A DNA stretch of 64,000 nt from Nonomuraea ceibae. Its GTDB lineage: Bacteria; Actinomycetota; Actinomycetes; Streptosporangiales; Streptosporangiaceae. The position numbers and the translations under genes were made by a program. The notes beneath the pieces are model-generated. The model had not been told where the DNA came from and did not search any database. It worked only from the letters and a program-made list of their open reading frames with translations. Shown in pieces: positions 36,946-47,120 of this stretch; the first letter of the stretch is position 1; the number at the start of each line of letters is the position of its first letter. Location: contig NZ_JAHKRO010000015.1 of the NCBI RefSeq assembly GCF_019396325.1, positions 14,093 to 78,092 of the forward strand, read 5' to 3'.

Positions 36946-37338
36946 TCAGGGCGGGAGCGCGTCCCACTCCCGCAGCGCCTCCAGCAGGCCGGGCGAGAGG
37001 GCCAGGCGGGTCAGCTCCGTGCGGGCGCACCAGCGGGCGTCGACGGCGTCGTCCGACGCGCTGAGCACGCCGCCGGTGACCGTGGCGAAGTAGTCGCGGA
37101 TCTCGTACGTGACGCCGGCCGGGCCGGGACGGTCGACGGCGCCGGCGAGCGGGCCGACGGCGACGCGCAGGCCGGTCTCCTCCATGACCTCGCGGCGGAC
37201 CGCGGCCTCGTCGCTCTCGCCGGGCTCCACGCGACCGCCGGGAAGCGACCACAGCCCGGCCGACGGAGCATGGCCGCGCCGTACGAGAAGCAGCCGCCCG
37301 GCGTCGAAGATGATCGCTCCCACACAATTTACGCGCAC
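36946..37338 (-). CDS. Nudix hydrolase
   Basis: This 130-residue pyrophosphohydrolase is cytosolic. The Nudix box is intact: [23 protein letters not shown] spans the conserved G-x5-E-x7-REVMEETG pattern. The substrate is unknown. The start is a GTG at 37338 ([11 protein letters not shown]), with TAATCT 7 bases before it. Its stop is directly adjacent to the stop of the convergent Asp-box protein gene. Confidence 0.88.
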   Translation of the reverse strand: MRVNCVGAIIFDAGRLLLVRRGHAPSAGLWSLPGGRVEPGESDEAAVRREVMEETGLRVAVGPLAGAVDRPGPAGVTYEIRDYFATVTGGVLSASDDAVDARWCARTELTRLALSPGLLEALREWDALPP

Positions 37339-37345
37339 ATGGCCA

Positions 37346-37351
37346 AGATTA
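37346..37351 (-). promoter_or_regulatory. Candidate -10 element of the Nudix gene
   Basis: On the minus strand TAATCT lies 7 bases before the GTG at 37338. The opposite gene starts at 37365, so this is a very compact divergent region. Confidence 0.5.
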
Positions 37352-37364
37352 CGACGGGATAACG

Positions 37365-38039
37365 ATGAGCGGCCTTGACGGGGCCGGGCCCGAGGAAGCA
37401 CCGTGGGTAGCTGTGAGAGCGGCTCCAACGTGCCCACGGTGTTTTGGCCCGCTTCACGGGCCCGGTGCGTGGTCCAGCGCATGGCGTTGTGACGCGCACG
37501 GAGACGTCCTGCCGTATCAGCCGCCCCGGCCGCCGTCCGCGACGGCCCTGGAGGCGATGCGGAAGAACTCCATGGTGCCCGTGTGGCTGCCATGGCCGTT
37601 GCCGTCCAAATGGATGGTGACCGGCTTCGCGGAGGTGGGCGACGAGCACAGAGGCGTCCGGGCCAGCGTGGTGGCGCTGAGCGGGCCGTCGTTCATGCAC
37701 GGGCCGGCCGACCTGCTGATCGTCGCCGAGGAGCCCGGGGTGGGGCTGGGCGCGGCGTTCGCCGGGCTCGACGGGCCCGACCCGGGCGAGGGGTTCGACC
37801 ACGGGCCGCCGAACGCGAAGATCGAGGTGCTCGGGCACCCGACGCCGCTGTGGTGCGTGGGCGCGGCGGCCGACCGGGCCGTCTACGCGGGCGAGGCGGC
37901 GGGCAACTGGCTGTGGACGATCGCCTGGCCGTCGGAGGCCGGCTGCCTCATCGCGCTCGCCGAGCTCAGCCTGCTCGATCTGCGCGACCTCGACCTCGAC
38001 GTGCCTTACGGGGCGTTCTCCCCGAGACTGGAAGACTGA
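37365..38039 (+). CDS. DUF6758-type protein with zinc ribbon
   Basis: This 224-residue soluble protein starts with a probable zinc ribbon (CPRCFGPLH, then WRCDAHGD). An unassigned domain follows ([40 protein letters not shown]). It resembles a conserved actinobacterial family (DUF6758) with no known role. It lies upstream of marC and the MBL gene in the same direction. Confidence 0.72.
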   Translation: MSGLDGAGPEEAPWVAVRAAPTCPRCFGPLHGPGAWSSAWRCDAHGDVLPYQPPRPPSATALEAMRKNSMVPVWLPWPLPSKWMVTGFAEVGDEHRGVRASVVALSGPSFMHGPADLLIVAEEPGVGLGAAFAGLDGPDPGEGFDHGPPNAKIEVLGHPTPLWCVGAAADRAVYAGEAAGNWLWTIAWPSEAGCLIALAELSLLDLRDLDLDVPYGAFSPRLED

Positions 38040-38075
38040 CAGGCGTTCCCCCTCGTACGGCGTGCTGGGGGAGCG

Positions 38076-38684
38076 GTGCTGAGGTTCTTCGTCGAGGCGT
38101 TCGTGACGATGTTCGTCATCATGGACCCGCCGGGAGTCATCCCGCTCTTCCTCGCCTACACCTTCGGGCGCACCGCCCAGGAGCGCAAACGGGTCGCCTG
38201 GCAGGCGTCGGTGACCGCGTTCTGCCTGATCGTGGTGTTCGCGGTGTTCGGCCAGGCGATCCTCGGCTACCTGCACGTCGAGGTGGCCGCCATGCAGATC
38301 GCGGGCGGGCTGCTGCTCCTGCTGGTCGCGCTGGAGCTGCTGCGCGGGGCGGCCGAGCCGCGCGCCGACACCGTCCGCTCCAACGTGAACGTCGCCCTGG
38401 TGCCGCTCGGCACGCCCCTGCTCGCCGGGCCCGGCGCGATCGTGGCGACCATCGTCTTCGCCCAGCAGGCCGCCGGGGTGCCCGGCGGCATCCTGGCGCT
38501 CGGGCTGGCGATCGCGGCCGTGCACATCCTGCTGTGGCTGTTCATGCGCTTCTCCGTGAGCATCATCCGCCTCATCAAGGAGAACGGCGTCGAACTCGTC
38601 ACCAGGATCGCCGGTCTGCTCCTGTCGGCGCTGGCCGTGCAACTCATCATCAACGCGATTCGCTCACTCACGCAGACGGGCTAG
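38076..38684 (+). CDS. MarC-family membrane protein
   Basis: This 202-residue integral membrane protein has six predicted helices and the MarC motifs FVIMDPPGVIPLFL and PLGTPLLAGPGAI. The family was once linked to multiple antibiotic resistance, but its transport substrate is unknown. It starts at a GTG with GGGGGAG upstream. The MBL gene follows 11 bases later. Confidence 0.87.
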   Translation: MLRFFVEAFVTMFVIMDPPGVIPLFLAYTFGRTAQERKRVAWQASVTAFCLIVVFAVFGQAILGYLHVEVAAMQIAGGLLLLLVALELLRGAAEPRADTVRSNVNVALVPLGTPLLAGPGAIVATIVFAQQAAGVPGGILALGLAIAAVHILLWLFMRFSVSIIRLIKENGVELVTRIAGLLLSALAVQLIINAIRSLTQTG

Positions 38685-38695
38685 AGTTCGGAGGC

Positions 38696-39403
38696 GTGAC
38701 AGCGCGTATCGAGCGAGTGGTGACCGAGGGCGTCGTCGAGATCGACGACGTCGAGCACAAGGTCGAGAACAACACGTGGATCATCGGCGATGACGACGAA
38801 GTGATCGTCATCGACCCGGCGCGTGACGCCGACAAGATCCTTGAGCAGGTCGGCGAGCGCGAGGTGCTCGCCGTCATCTGCACCCACGGCCTGCCCGACC
38901 ACGTCGGCGCGGCCATCGAGGTGGCCAGCCGCGACGAGGCGGTCATCGCCCTGCACCCCAAGGACAAGCCGCACTGGCGGGAGACCTGGACCGAGACCTG
39001 GCCCGACATCGACATGGAGGACGACGGCATCTTCGGCGTCGCCGACGTGCAGCTCGATGTCATGGAGACGCCCGGGGTGACGCCGGGCGGCGTCTCGCTC
39101 TACTGCGAGGCGCTGGAGGCGGTCTTCACCGGCAAGACCCTCCAGGCCGACGGCCCGGGCAAGCTCGGCGGCGAGTACCCCCGCCTGGCCGACCAGCTCA
39201 CCGCGATCGGCGGGCGGCTGTTCACGCTGCCGGCCGCGACGCGGGTGCTGCCCTCGCACGGCGAGGAGGTCACCGTCGGCGACCTGGAGCCGCACTTCGA
39301 CGACTGGATCTCCGGCTCGCTGACCCGTGAGCCCGCTCCCGAGGGCCCGCTCTCCGACGGCACCCGGGTGTCGGGCATCAAGCTCAACCCGGGCGACGAA
39401 TAG
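38696..39403 (+). CDS. MBL-fold metallo-hydrolase
   Basis: This is a predicted cytosolic hydrolase of 235 residues with a metallo-beta-lactamase fold. The first metal motif is THGLPDHVG, where the usual HxHxDH has become H-G-L-P-D-H; later ligands would be in ETPGVTPGG and LPSHGEE. The altered first and second histidine positions suggest a modified metal site. GGAGG precedes the GTG start. The substrate is unknown. Confidence 0.83.
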   Translation: MTARIERVVTEGVVEIDDVEHKVENNTWIIGDDDEVIVIDPARDADKILEQVGEREVLAVICTHGLPDHVGAAIEVASRDEAVIALHPKDKPHWRETWTETWPDIDMEDDGIFGVADVQLDVMETPGVTPGGVSLYCEALEAVFTGKTLQADGPGKLGGEYPRLADQLTAIGGRLFTLPAATRVLPSHGEEVTVGDLEPHFDDWISGSLTREPAPEGPLSDGTRVSGIKLNPGDE

Positions 39404-39404
39404 G

Positions 39405-40457
39405 GTGCAGGGCCAGCTTCCGCTGGAAGGGATGCCGCGGCGGCTCTATTCGTGCACGCCGTCGCGGTTGAACGCCTGGCTCGACTGCCGGCGCCGCTAC
39501 CGGTTCACCTACCTGGACCGGCCGCAGCCGTCCAAGGGCCCGGCCTGGGCGCACAACAGCGTCGGGGCGAGCGTGCACAACGCGCTGGCGGCCTGGTGGC
39601 GGGAGCCGTACGAGCGGCGCACCCCGCTCACGGCGGCCACCCTGCTCACGAGCGGGTGGATCACCGAGGGGTTCAGGGACGGGGAGCAGTCGGCGCGGTG
39701 GCTCGCGCGTGCCCGCGACCTCGTGTCCGGATATGTCGCGACTTTAGACCCCAGTGATGATCCGGTCGGCGTCGAACGCACCGTCGCCACCCGCACCAAG
39801 GTCATCGCGCTGTCCGGCCGCATCGACCGGCTCGACCGGCGCGGCGACGAGCTGGTGGTCGTCGACTACAAGACCGGGCGGCGGCCCCTCACCCAGGACG
39901 ACGCGCGCTCCTCGCTCGCGCTGGCGGTCTACGCGATCGCGGCGTCCCGGATGATGCGCACCCCCGCCCGCGCCGTCGAGCTGCACCACCTGCCGACCGG
40001 CGAGATCGTCGAGTGGCGGCACACCGACGAGTCCCTCGGCCGCCACCTGAGCCGCGCCGAGGAGATCGCCCTGGAGGCGGCCGACGCCGACGACCGCTAT
40101 CGCGCGGCGGTGTCCTCCGACGCCTCCAGCGCCCCGAGCCGCCGCTCCCGGTCCGCCCCGGCCTGGGAGACCGGACCCGGCGGCCCGGCTCCCCACGCGC
40201 CGCCTCAGCCGCGTCCAGCGGAGCCTGAACCACGGCCCTCGGCGGATCCGGGCAACCCGGGAGCCGCCTGGCCGTCCAAGGACGACCTGCGGCGCGAGCG
40301 CGCGTCCGTGGGCCCGGCCGCCGTGCCCGCCGAGATCGACGCGCTGTTCGCGCCCAGCCCGGGGCCGATCTGCGGGTGGTGCGACTTCCGCCGCCACTGC
40401 CCGGAGGGGCTGGCCGCCGCCCCCGAACGCCGCCCGTGGGACGGCCTGGCGGAATAG
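39405..40457 (+). CDS. RecB-family PD-(D/E)XK nuclease with Fe-S cluster
   Basis: This is a predicted DNA exonuclease of 350 residues. The nuclease core is GRIDRLDRRGDELVVVDYKTG with the D...DxK residues. Cysteines in LYSCTPSRLNAWLDC near the N-terminus and in CGWCDFRRHC near the C-terminus are arranged as in the AddB/Cas4 4Fe-4S clasp. A Pro/Ala/Ser-rich linker (about 245-305) splits the domain. No Cas genes are near. The start is GTG 39405; ATG 39432 is an alternative. Confidence 0.85.
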   Translation: MQGQLPLEGMPRRLYSCTPSRLNAWLDCRRRYRFTYLDRPQPSKGPAWAHNSVGASVHNALAAWWREPYERRTPLTAATLLTSGWITEGFRDGEQSARWLARARDLVSGYVATLDPSDDPVGVERTVATRTKVIALSGRIDRLDRRGDELVVVDYKTGRRPLTQDDARSSLALAVYAIAASRMMRTPARAVELHHLPTGEIVEWRHTDESLGRHLSRAEEIALEAADADDRYRAAVSSDASSAPSRRSRSAPAWETGPGGPAPHAPPQPRPAEPEPRPSADPGNPGAAWPSKDDLRRERASVGPAAVPAEIDALFAPSPGPICGWCDFRRHCPEGLAAAPERRPWDGLAE

Positions 40458-40463
40458 CGCACC

Positions 40464-40482
40464 CCTGACCGGCCCGGTCAGG
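40464..40482. terminator. Hairpin between convergent genes
   Basis: CCTGACCG pairs with CGGTCAGG across a 3-base loop. It lies between the nuclease gene and the MpaB-type gene and overlaps the first copy of the 38-nt repeat. Confidence 0.5.
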
Positions 40483-40551
40483 AGGTGGGCCAGTGGCGAG
40501 GATGGATGGCGCCGGTCAGGGGCTGGGCCAGTGGCGCGGGTCGACGGCGCC
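40476..40551. repeat. 38-nt imperfect tandem duplication at the 3' end of the oxygenase gene
   Basis: Copy 1 (40476-40513) and copy 2 (40514-40551) differ at 6 of 38 positions. Copy 2 encodes the last residues GAVDPRHWPSP plus stop of the MpaB-type gene. Copy 1, just past that stop, would read GAIHPRHWPTS plus stop in its own frame. It looks like the remnant C-terminus of a second, deleted paralogue. Confidence 0.7.
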
Positions 40552-41424
40552 GCGCAGCCCCTTGCGGACGTCGTAGCCCGCCGCCGCCAGCCGCTGCCGG
40601 GAGTCGCGCAGCATCCGCCGCGTCGCGGGCAGGAACGCCCGGTCGTGCAGCGGTTCCGGCAGCGCGTTCATGGCCAGCCTGAACGCCGCCAGCCCCGCCG
40701 TCACCGCGCCCCGTGGCACCTCAGGGAGCATCCCGTACATCCGCCTGGCCCAGTCCGGCAGCGTGTAGTAACACAGCGCCCCGAACGGGAAGTAGACCGG
40801 TTTCCCGGCCGACAGCAGCCGCAGCCGCGGCGGCATCTTCGGCCACAGCAGGAACCGCACGGCCGCCCTGGCCTCCTCCGTGACCCGCAGCGCGGGCCTG
40901 GCCGCCTTGAAGTAGGCCGCCATCTCGGCGCGCGAGCCGGGCACGTCCTCGGGGTGCAGCCCCACGTAGGCGGCGCTGCGCCGCTGCTCGGCGAGGTAGC
41001 GGTCGGCCTGCGGCCCGGTGAGCGCGAGCCCGCCGCGCCGGGCGACCTCCAGGTAGGACGAGACCTCCGCGCAGTGCACCCACAGCAGCAGCTCCGGGTC
41101 GTCGACCCGGTGCGTCCGGCCGCCGGGCCCGACGACGCGCAGGCTCCGGTGGATGCCGCGCACCCGCCTGCCGATCGCGCCGGCCTCCTCCGGAGTGCCG
41201 AACGTGACCCGCCCCACGAAGTCGGCGGTACGGCGCAGCCGTCCGAACGGGTCGGTGCGGAAGTCGGAGTTCTGCCAGACGCCGAGCATCGCCAGCGGGT
41301 GCAGAGCCTGGAGCATCAGCCCCCGGACGCCGCCGACCCACATCGTGCGGTCGAGGTGCACCCGCCAGGTCGCGCTGCGCGGTGACTGGACGGCGAGGGT
41401 CGGGACGGCGAGGTCTTCGGACAT
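40516..41424 (-). CDS. MpaB-family (DUF2236) oxygenase-like protein
   Basis: This 302-residue protein matches the rubber-oxygenase/MpaB group (DUF2236): MWVGGVRGLMLQALHPLAM, GTPEEAGAIGRRVRGIH, LLLWVHCAEVSSYLEVA, and a conserved DRAFLPATRR near the end. Members may be haem proteins. The substrate of this one is unknown. It is followed by a fossil copy of its own C-terminus, and the hydrolase gene upstream ends 13 bases before it, so the two may be co-transcribed. Confidence 0.83.
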   Translation of the reverse strand: MSEDLAVPTLAVQSPRSATWRVHLDRTMWVGGVRGLMLQALHPLAMLGVWQNSDFRTDPFGRLRRTADFVGRVTFGTPEEAGAIGRRVRGIHRSLRVVGPGGRTHRVDDPELLLWVHCAEVSSYLEVARRGGLALTGPQADRYLAEQRRSAAYVGLHPEDVPGSRAEMAAYFKAARPALRVTEEARAAVRFLLWPKMPPRLRLLSAGKPVYFPFGALCYYTLPDWARRMYGMLPEVPRGAVTAGLAAFRLAMNALPEPLHDRAFLPATRRMLRDSRQRLAAAGYDVRKGLRGAVDPRHWPSP

Positions 41425-41437
41425 GGTGGACGCATGG

Positions 41438-42328
41438 TTACACAGCGCCCGATCGAGTGTCCAAAAAGTGGCTTTCGGCGTCGTTCCAGAAGCGGACCAG
41501 CGCGGCGGCCGTCGTCTCGGGCGCCTCCACGGCGGGTGAGTGCACGGCGCCCGGCACCACCACGCACTCCGCCTCCAGCGTGGCCGCCATCTCCGCCTGC
41601 GTCTCGGCCGGCCAGCCGTCGTCGTGCTCGCCGTACAGGACCAGCGTGGGCACCTCGATCTGGCGCAGCTCGGGCGTGCGGTCGTGCATGGTGAGCACCT
41701 GCTCGGCCATGCACGCCAGCCCGGTCGGGGAGTTGGCCAGCAGCCGCTTGCGCAGGAACGCCATGATGTCGTCGGGCACCCCGGCGGCCACGGCCTCCGG
41801 CTCGAACCTGGCGTGCCACACGTGCTCCAGGCCCAGCTCGGGGATCTCGCGCAGCATCTTGCGGCCGTGGTGGGCGCGCTTGCCGGCGATCGCCGACGGC
41901 CCGGAGCTCATCAGCGTGAACGAGGCGAACTTGGTGCGCCCGTCGATGACGGCCTCCCGCGAGACCAGGCCGCCGAAGGAGTGGCCCACCAGGTGCACCG
42001 GCTCGCCGCCGCCGAGGGTCTGCGCGAGCTGGTCGACGTCGGCGCCGAGCGCCGCGCAAGTGTAGGCGCCGGGGTCGTCGGGGCCCGGCGACTCGTACTG
42101 GCCGCGCAGGTCGATGGCCAGCACCCGGCGGCCCGACTGGGCCAGGGTCTGCAGGACCGCGATGAAGTCTTCCTTGCTCCCCGTCAGGCCGGGCACCAGG
42201 AGTGCGGGCCAGCGCTCCACCACGCCGCTCACCGGCGACGCCTCCAGGGCCGCGAACGTGCCCTCGGGGGTGTCGATCTTGCGTGGTGCAACGCCGGGAG
42301 GCAGCTGCAGGAATCGCGGCGTACTCAC
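41438..42328 (-). CDS. Alpha/beta hydrolase
   Basis: This soluble hydrolase of 296 residues has the nucleophile elbow GHSFGG, an oxyanion region LLVPGLTG, the acid in LYGEHDDGW and the histidine in GAVHSPAVE. The substrate is unknown. The GTG start at 42328 follows TATTGT by 8 bases; an upstream in-frame start at 42340 would overlap that hexamer. It precedes the MpaB-type gene in the same direction. Confidence 0.85.
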   Translation of the reverse strand: MSTPRFLQLPPGVAPRKIDTPEGTFAALEASPVSGVVERWPALLVPGLTGSKEDFIAVLQTLAQSGRRVLAIDLRGQYESPGPDDPGAYTCAALGADVDQLAQTLGGGEPVHLVGHSFGGLVSREAVIDGRTKFASFTLMSSGPSAIAGKRAHHGRKMLREIPELGLEHVWHARFEPEAVAAGVPDDIMAFLRKRLLANSPTGLACMAEQVLTMHDRTPELRQIEVPTLVLYGEHDDGWPAETQAEMAATLEAECVVVPGAVHSPAVEAPETTAAALVRFWNDAESHFLDTRSGAV

Positions 42329-42336
42329 GTGGGGCA

Positions 42337-42342
42337 ACAATA
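42337..42342 (-). promoter_or_regulatory. Candidate -10 element of the hydrolase gene
   Basis: On the minus strand TATTGT lies 8 bases before the GTG at 42328. Confidence 0.4.
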
Positions 42343-42524
42343 CCCAGAGCTCAGTGCGTCAACACCGGCTAACCTCCTACGCTGGTGCCGGATTTCGGGG
42401 GAGTTGCCAGCTTATGGGGGTGCCGGACGCCGGGTCCGGGACGCGCGGCGCGTACCTGGGAGGCCGGTGGGCGAGGTTCCGGCCGGAGCGCTCACCCGCC
42501 CGTCACGGGGGCCGCTGACACGCG

Positions 42525-42558
42525 GAAGGGCGCGCACCCGGGTGGGTGCGCGCCCTTC
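42525..42558 (-). terminator. 15-bp terminator hairpin of the DEAD-box gene
   Basis: GAAGGGCGCGCACCC (42525-42539) pairs perfectly with 42544-42558 across a 4-base loop. On the minus strand it follows the helicase stop codon and the four 14-nt repeats. Its distal arm shares the CTTC start of the repeat unit. Confidence 0.75.
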
Positions 42559-42610
42559 ACACTGCGCTCTTCACACTGCGCTCTTCACACTGTGCTCTTC
42601 ACACTGCGGT
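42555..42610. repeat. Four tandem 14-nt repeats
   Basis: The unit CTTCACACTGCGCT occurs at 42555-42568 and 42569-42582, as CTTCACACTGTGCT at 42583-42596 and as CTTCACACTGCGGT at 42597-42610. The array lies between the DEAD-box stop codon (42613) and its terminator hairpin. It has no spacers and is not a CRISPR array. Confidence 0.85.
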
Positions 42611-42612
42611 CG

Positions 42613-44625
<2,013 letters not shown>

Positions 44626-44853
44626 ATGAAGGCGGGCCTGCCGGGACCGATCGGGCGGAAAAATACCCCCGTGCCTGGGTCCTCGCGGTAGAGCCAGCCC
44701 TCTCATGTCATCAGCGACCGCGCACCCGGGGAGCGGGGGCATCCGGGAGAGATTCCCCCGAATTTACACAGTGCGGTCGCACTTTCACAGAGCAGTGTAC
44801 TCGATACCACAACGCTGGCCGAGCTCACGTATGTTCCCGAAGATTGACCGAAG

Positions 44854-44859
44854 TACGCT
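44854..44859 (+). promoter_or_regulatory. Candidate -10 element of the ferritin-like gene
   Basis: TACGCT lies 7 bases before the ATG at 44867. The same intergenic region carries a small GTGCG/CGCAC hairpin at 44771-44782. Confidence 0.4.
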
Positions 44860-44866
44860 GCGACGT

Positions 44867-45511
44867 ATGAACGAGTCCCCTGCGGTCGTCGATTTGCTCG
44901 GCGTCCTGGCCTATGCCGAGCTCAGCGCCTTCACGCGGATGACCGACGACGCGGCGCGGCTGGCGCCCACGCTGGCCGACCGGGCCGCGCTCAGCGAGCT
45001 GGCCGTGGCGGAGTACGCGCACTTCCGGCTGCTGCGCGACCGGCTCACCGAGCTGGGCGCCGATCCGGACGCGGCGATGCAGCCGTTCGCCGAGGCGCTC
45101 GACGCCTGGCACCGCCAGACCACGCCGACCGACTGGCTGGAGGCGCTGGTCAAAGCCTATGTCGGGGTCGGCATCGCGCTCGACTTCTATCGGGAGGCGG
45201 CCCGGCGGCTGGAGCCCGCGATCGCCAAGCTCGTGGACGAGGTGCTGGCGGACGAGGGGCGGGCCGGGTTCGCGGTCGAGCGGGTCAGGGCGGGCATCGC
45301 CGCCGACCCGGTCGTCGGCGGGCGGCTGGCGCTGTGGGCCAGGCGGATGGTCGGCGAGGCGCTCAGCCAGGGGCAGCGGGTGGCCGCGGCCCGGCCGGAG
45401 CTGGCGATGATGCTGGTCGAGTCGGGGGCCGACGACCAGGCCGAGATCTCCCGGATGTTCGCCCGCCTCACCGAGGAGCACAACAAGCGCATGGCGGCGC
45501 TCGGCATCTGA
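44867..45511 (+). CDS. Ferritin-like fold protein (Rv3210c type)
   Basis: This 214-residue, almost wholly helical protein has the carboxylate/histidine pattern of ferritin-like diiron proteins (AYAELSAFTRM, LAVAEYAHFRLL, YREAARRLEPAIAKLVDEVL). This suggests MiaE-like or related oxygenase chemistry, but no substrate is known. It is divergent from the DEAD-box helicase, as is Rv3210c from Rv3211. An ATG at 44831 is an alternative start. Confidence 0.78.
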   Translation: MNESPAVVDLLGVLAYAELSAFTRMTDDAARLAPTLADRAALSELAVAEYAHFRLLRDRLTELGADPDAAMQPFAEALDAWHRQTTPTDWLEALVKAYVGVGIALDFYREAARRLEPAIAKLVDEVLADEGRAGFAVERVRAGIAADPVVGGRLALWARRMVGEALSQGQRVAAARPELAMMLVESGADDQAEISRMFARLTEEHNKRMAALGI

Positions 45512-45859
45512 ACCCGGTGCAGGGCTGTCGAGGGGATCGCACGGCGCGGGGCGGCGAACGGCTGTAGCGTGCCAGGCATGAGGGCCTCGCGCCGCTACGG
45601 CAGTTCCTTGACCAGATGTGGGCCGAATCGCTGGCCGTCGCGGGCCGTGCTGCGCAGGGGAGGCGCGTGGTGCCCGGCCCGGGGGCCGGAGATCGCCCCC
45701 CGGCGCCGCCGCCCACGCGGCTGCCGCCTCGCCTGACCTGATCTGACCTGACCTTGATCGGGCACTGATCGGGCCCGGCCTGGTCCGGCCCGCCAGACCC
45801 GCGACCCCCGGGGCCGGTGGAACGCGGTCCCGGGAGTCAGGTCGTGCGGGCCGGAAAGG
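45512..45859. other. 348-base gap with a doubtful small reading frame and short direct repeats
   Basis: This is the only gap above 300 bases. It holds an Arg-rich 52-codon frame (45578-45736, plus strand) with TAGCGT 7 bases before its ATG. The frame uses several codons rare here (AGA, TGT, TTG), so I do not call it a gene. Two 10-nt units (CTGACCTGAT, CTGACCTGAC) lie at 45733-45752, and TGATCGGGC occurs at 45755 and 45766. The remainder is GC-rich and shows nothing recognisable. Confidence 0.5.
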
Positions 45860-46090
45860 TCAGAGGGTGCCGCCGAAGCCCACCGGGCGGGATTCGTCCT
45901 CGCCGATCTCGATGAAGCCGAGCGCCGCCACCGGCACGACCACGCGCCTGCCCTTCACGTCAGTGATGGCGAACACGCCCCGCTCGGCTGCCAGCGCCTG
46001 CCTGATCTCCTCCTCGACCTGCTCCGACGACAGGTCGGTCTCCACCACGAGCTCGCGGTGTACGGAACGTACCCCGATCTTGACTTCCAT
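45860..46090 (-). CDS. DUF3107 protein (TB9.4 / Rv3208A type)
   Basis: This 76-residue protein (EVKIGVRSVHRELVVETDLS, EEEIRQALAAERG, VVVPVAALGFIEIG) is the conserved actinobacterial DUF3107 family, which includes the M. tuberculosis antigen TB9.4. The function is unknown. The ATG has AAAGGGAG just upstream. It follows the TetR gene on the same strand. Confidence 0.87.
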   Translation of the reverse strand: MEVKIGVRSVHRELVVETDLSSEQVEEEIRQALAAERGVFAITDVKGRRVVVPVAALGFIEIGEDESRPVGFGGTL

Positions 46091-46177
46091 CGTGCTCCCT
46101 TTCGACGGGGCTGTGCTGGTCCCATCGTGGCCGCTGCGTGCCGGAAACACGCCGATTGATCGCGCCCAGCGAACGGG

Positions 46178-46810
46178 TTATGCCGTACGCGGAAAACCGC
46201 TGATGCCCCGCCAGGCCAGCCGGGCCATGAGCTGCTCGGCCGCGTCCTTCGGGATGGAGCCGTGCTTGGTCACCCAGTAGCGGGCGCTGACCTCGGCCAT
46301 GCCGACCAGCCCGACCCCGAGCAGGTGCGCCTCGTCGCTGGTGCAGCCGGTGTCCTCCTGGATCACCGCGCTGACCATCTCGGCGCACTCGCTCAGCGAC
46401 CGCTCCACCCGCTGCCGCACCGGCGCCACGTTGCGCAGGTCGGACTCGAAGACCAGGCGGAACGCCTCGCCCTGGGTGGAGACGAAGTCGAAGAACGCGC
46501 TGAACGTCGCCTGGACCCGCAGCTTGTTCTCGCTGGTGGAGGCGAGGGCGTCGCGGCAGCGGTTGACCATGTCGTCGACGTGCAGGTCGAGCAGCGCCAG
46601 ATAGAGCTCCAGCTTGCCGGGGAAGTGCTGGTAGAGCACCGGCTTGCTGACCCCGGCCCGCTCGGCGATCTCGTCCATGGCGGCCGCGTGGTAGCCGTTC
46701 TCGACGAACACTTCCTGCGCGGCGCTGAGCAGCTGCCGGCGGCGGGCGAGTCGGGGCAGCCGGGTGCCCCGGGGCTTGGCGTCCGGGGTAGCGGTCACGC
46801 GGGTCTCCAA
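46178..46810 (-). CDS. TetR-family transcriptional regulator (Rv3208 type)
   Basis: This 210-residue dimeric regulator has the N-terminal HTH MDEIAERAGVSKPVLYQHFP and a helical ligand domain. The TTG at 46810 or the GTG at 46798 is the start. It precedes DUF3107, the same arrangement as Rv3208-Rv3208A in M. tuberculosis. The ligand and targets are unknown. Confidence 0.88.
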   Translation of the reverse strand: METRVTATPDAKPRGTRLPRLARRRQLLSAAQEVFVENGYHAAAMDEIAERAGVSKPVLYQHFPGKLELYLALLDLHVDDMVNRCRDALASTSENKLRVQATFSAFFDFVSTQGEAFRLVFESDLRNVAPVRQRVERSLSECAEMVSAVIQEDTGCTSDEAHLLGVGLVGMAEVSARYWVTKHGSIPKDAAEQLMARLAWRGISGFPRTA

Positions 46811-46859
46811 CGTCTTCGTGCGGATCGTGCCGACATCCTACGCGCGGGTAGCCGCCGCC

Positions 46860-47072
46860 TCAGCGATAGTCGTCATCGTCGAGCTCGACCACGCGGTCCT
46901 GGTCGGCCGCGTCGGCGGGGTCGACGTCGAACGGGACCTCCCGGCGCGGCCGGGACTCGTCCTCGCTCAACCGGCGCCGCTGCTCGACGGCGTCGGCCTC
47001 CGGCGCCTCCAGCGGCCGCTCCTCGTCGTCGGCGAAATTCGCCTCGTCCCCGCGTACGTCCATCTCCGACAT
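46860..47072 (-). CDS. Small acidic disordered protein
   Basis: This 70-residue protein is rich in Asp, Glu and Arg and contains the motif PEADAVEQ, which recurs in small actinobacterial proteins of unknown function. No folded domain is visible. It lies between the LigD polymerase gene and the TetR gene, on the same strand as both. Confidence 0.55.
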   Translation of the reverse strand: MSEMDVRGDEANFADDEERPLEAPEADAVEQRRRLSEDESRPRREVPFDVDPADAADQDRVVELDDDDYR

Positions 47073-47120
47073 GTCGTTCCCCCTTCACATGTGGCCCCGT
47101 TGCGTGCGGACGCACCCAGC

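Noticed and set aside
42416-42518. 34-codon frame starting MGVPDAGSG with an upstream GGGGGAG
   Set aside because: Short, no recognisable peptide class and no adjacent modification genes.
42555-42610. CRISPR array
   Set aside because: Units are 14 bases with no spacers, and there are no cas genes; the Fe-S nuclease at 39405 is a RecB/AddB-like protein, not part of a cas operon.
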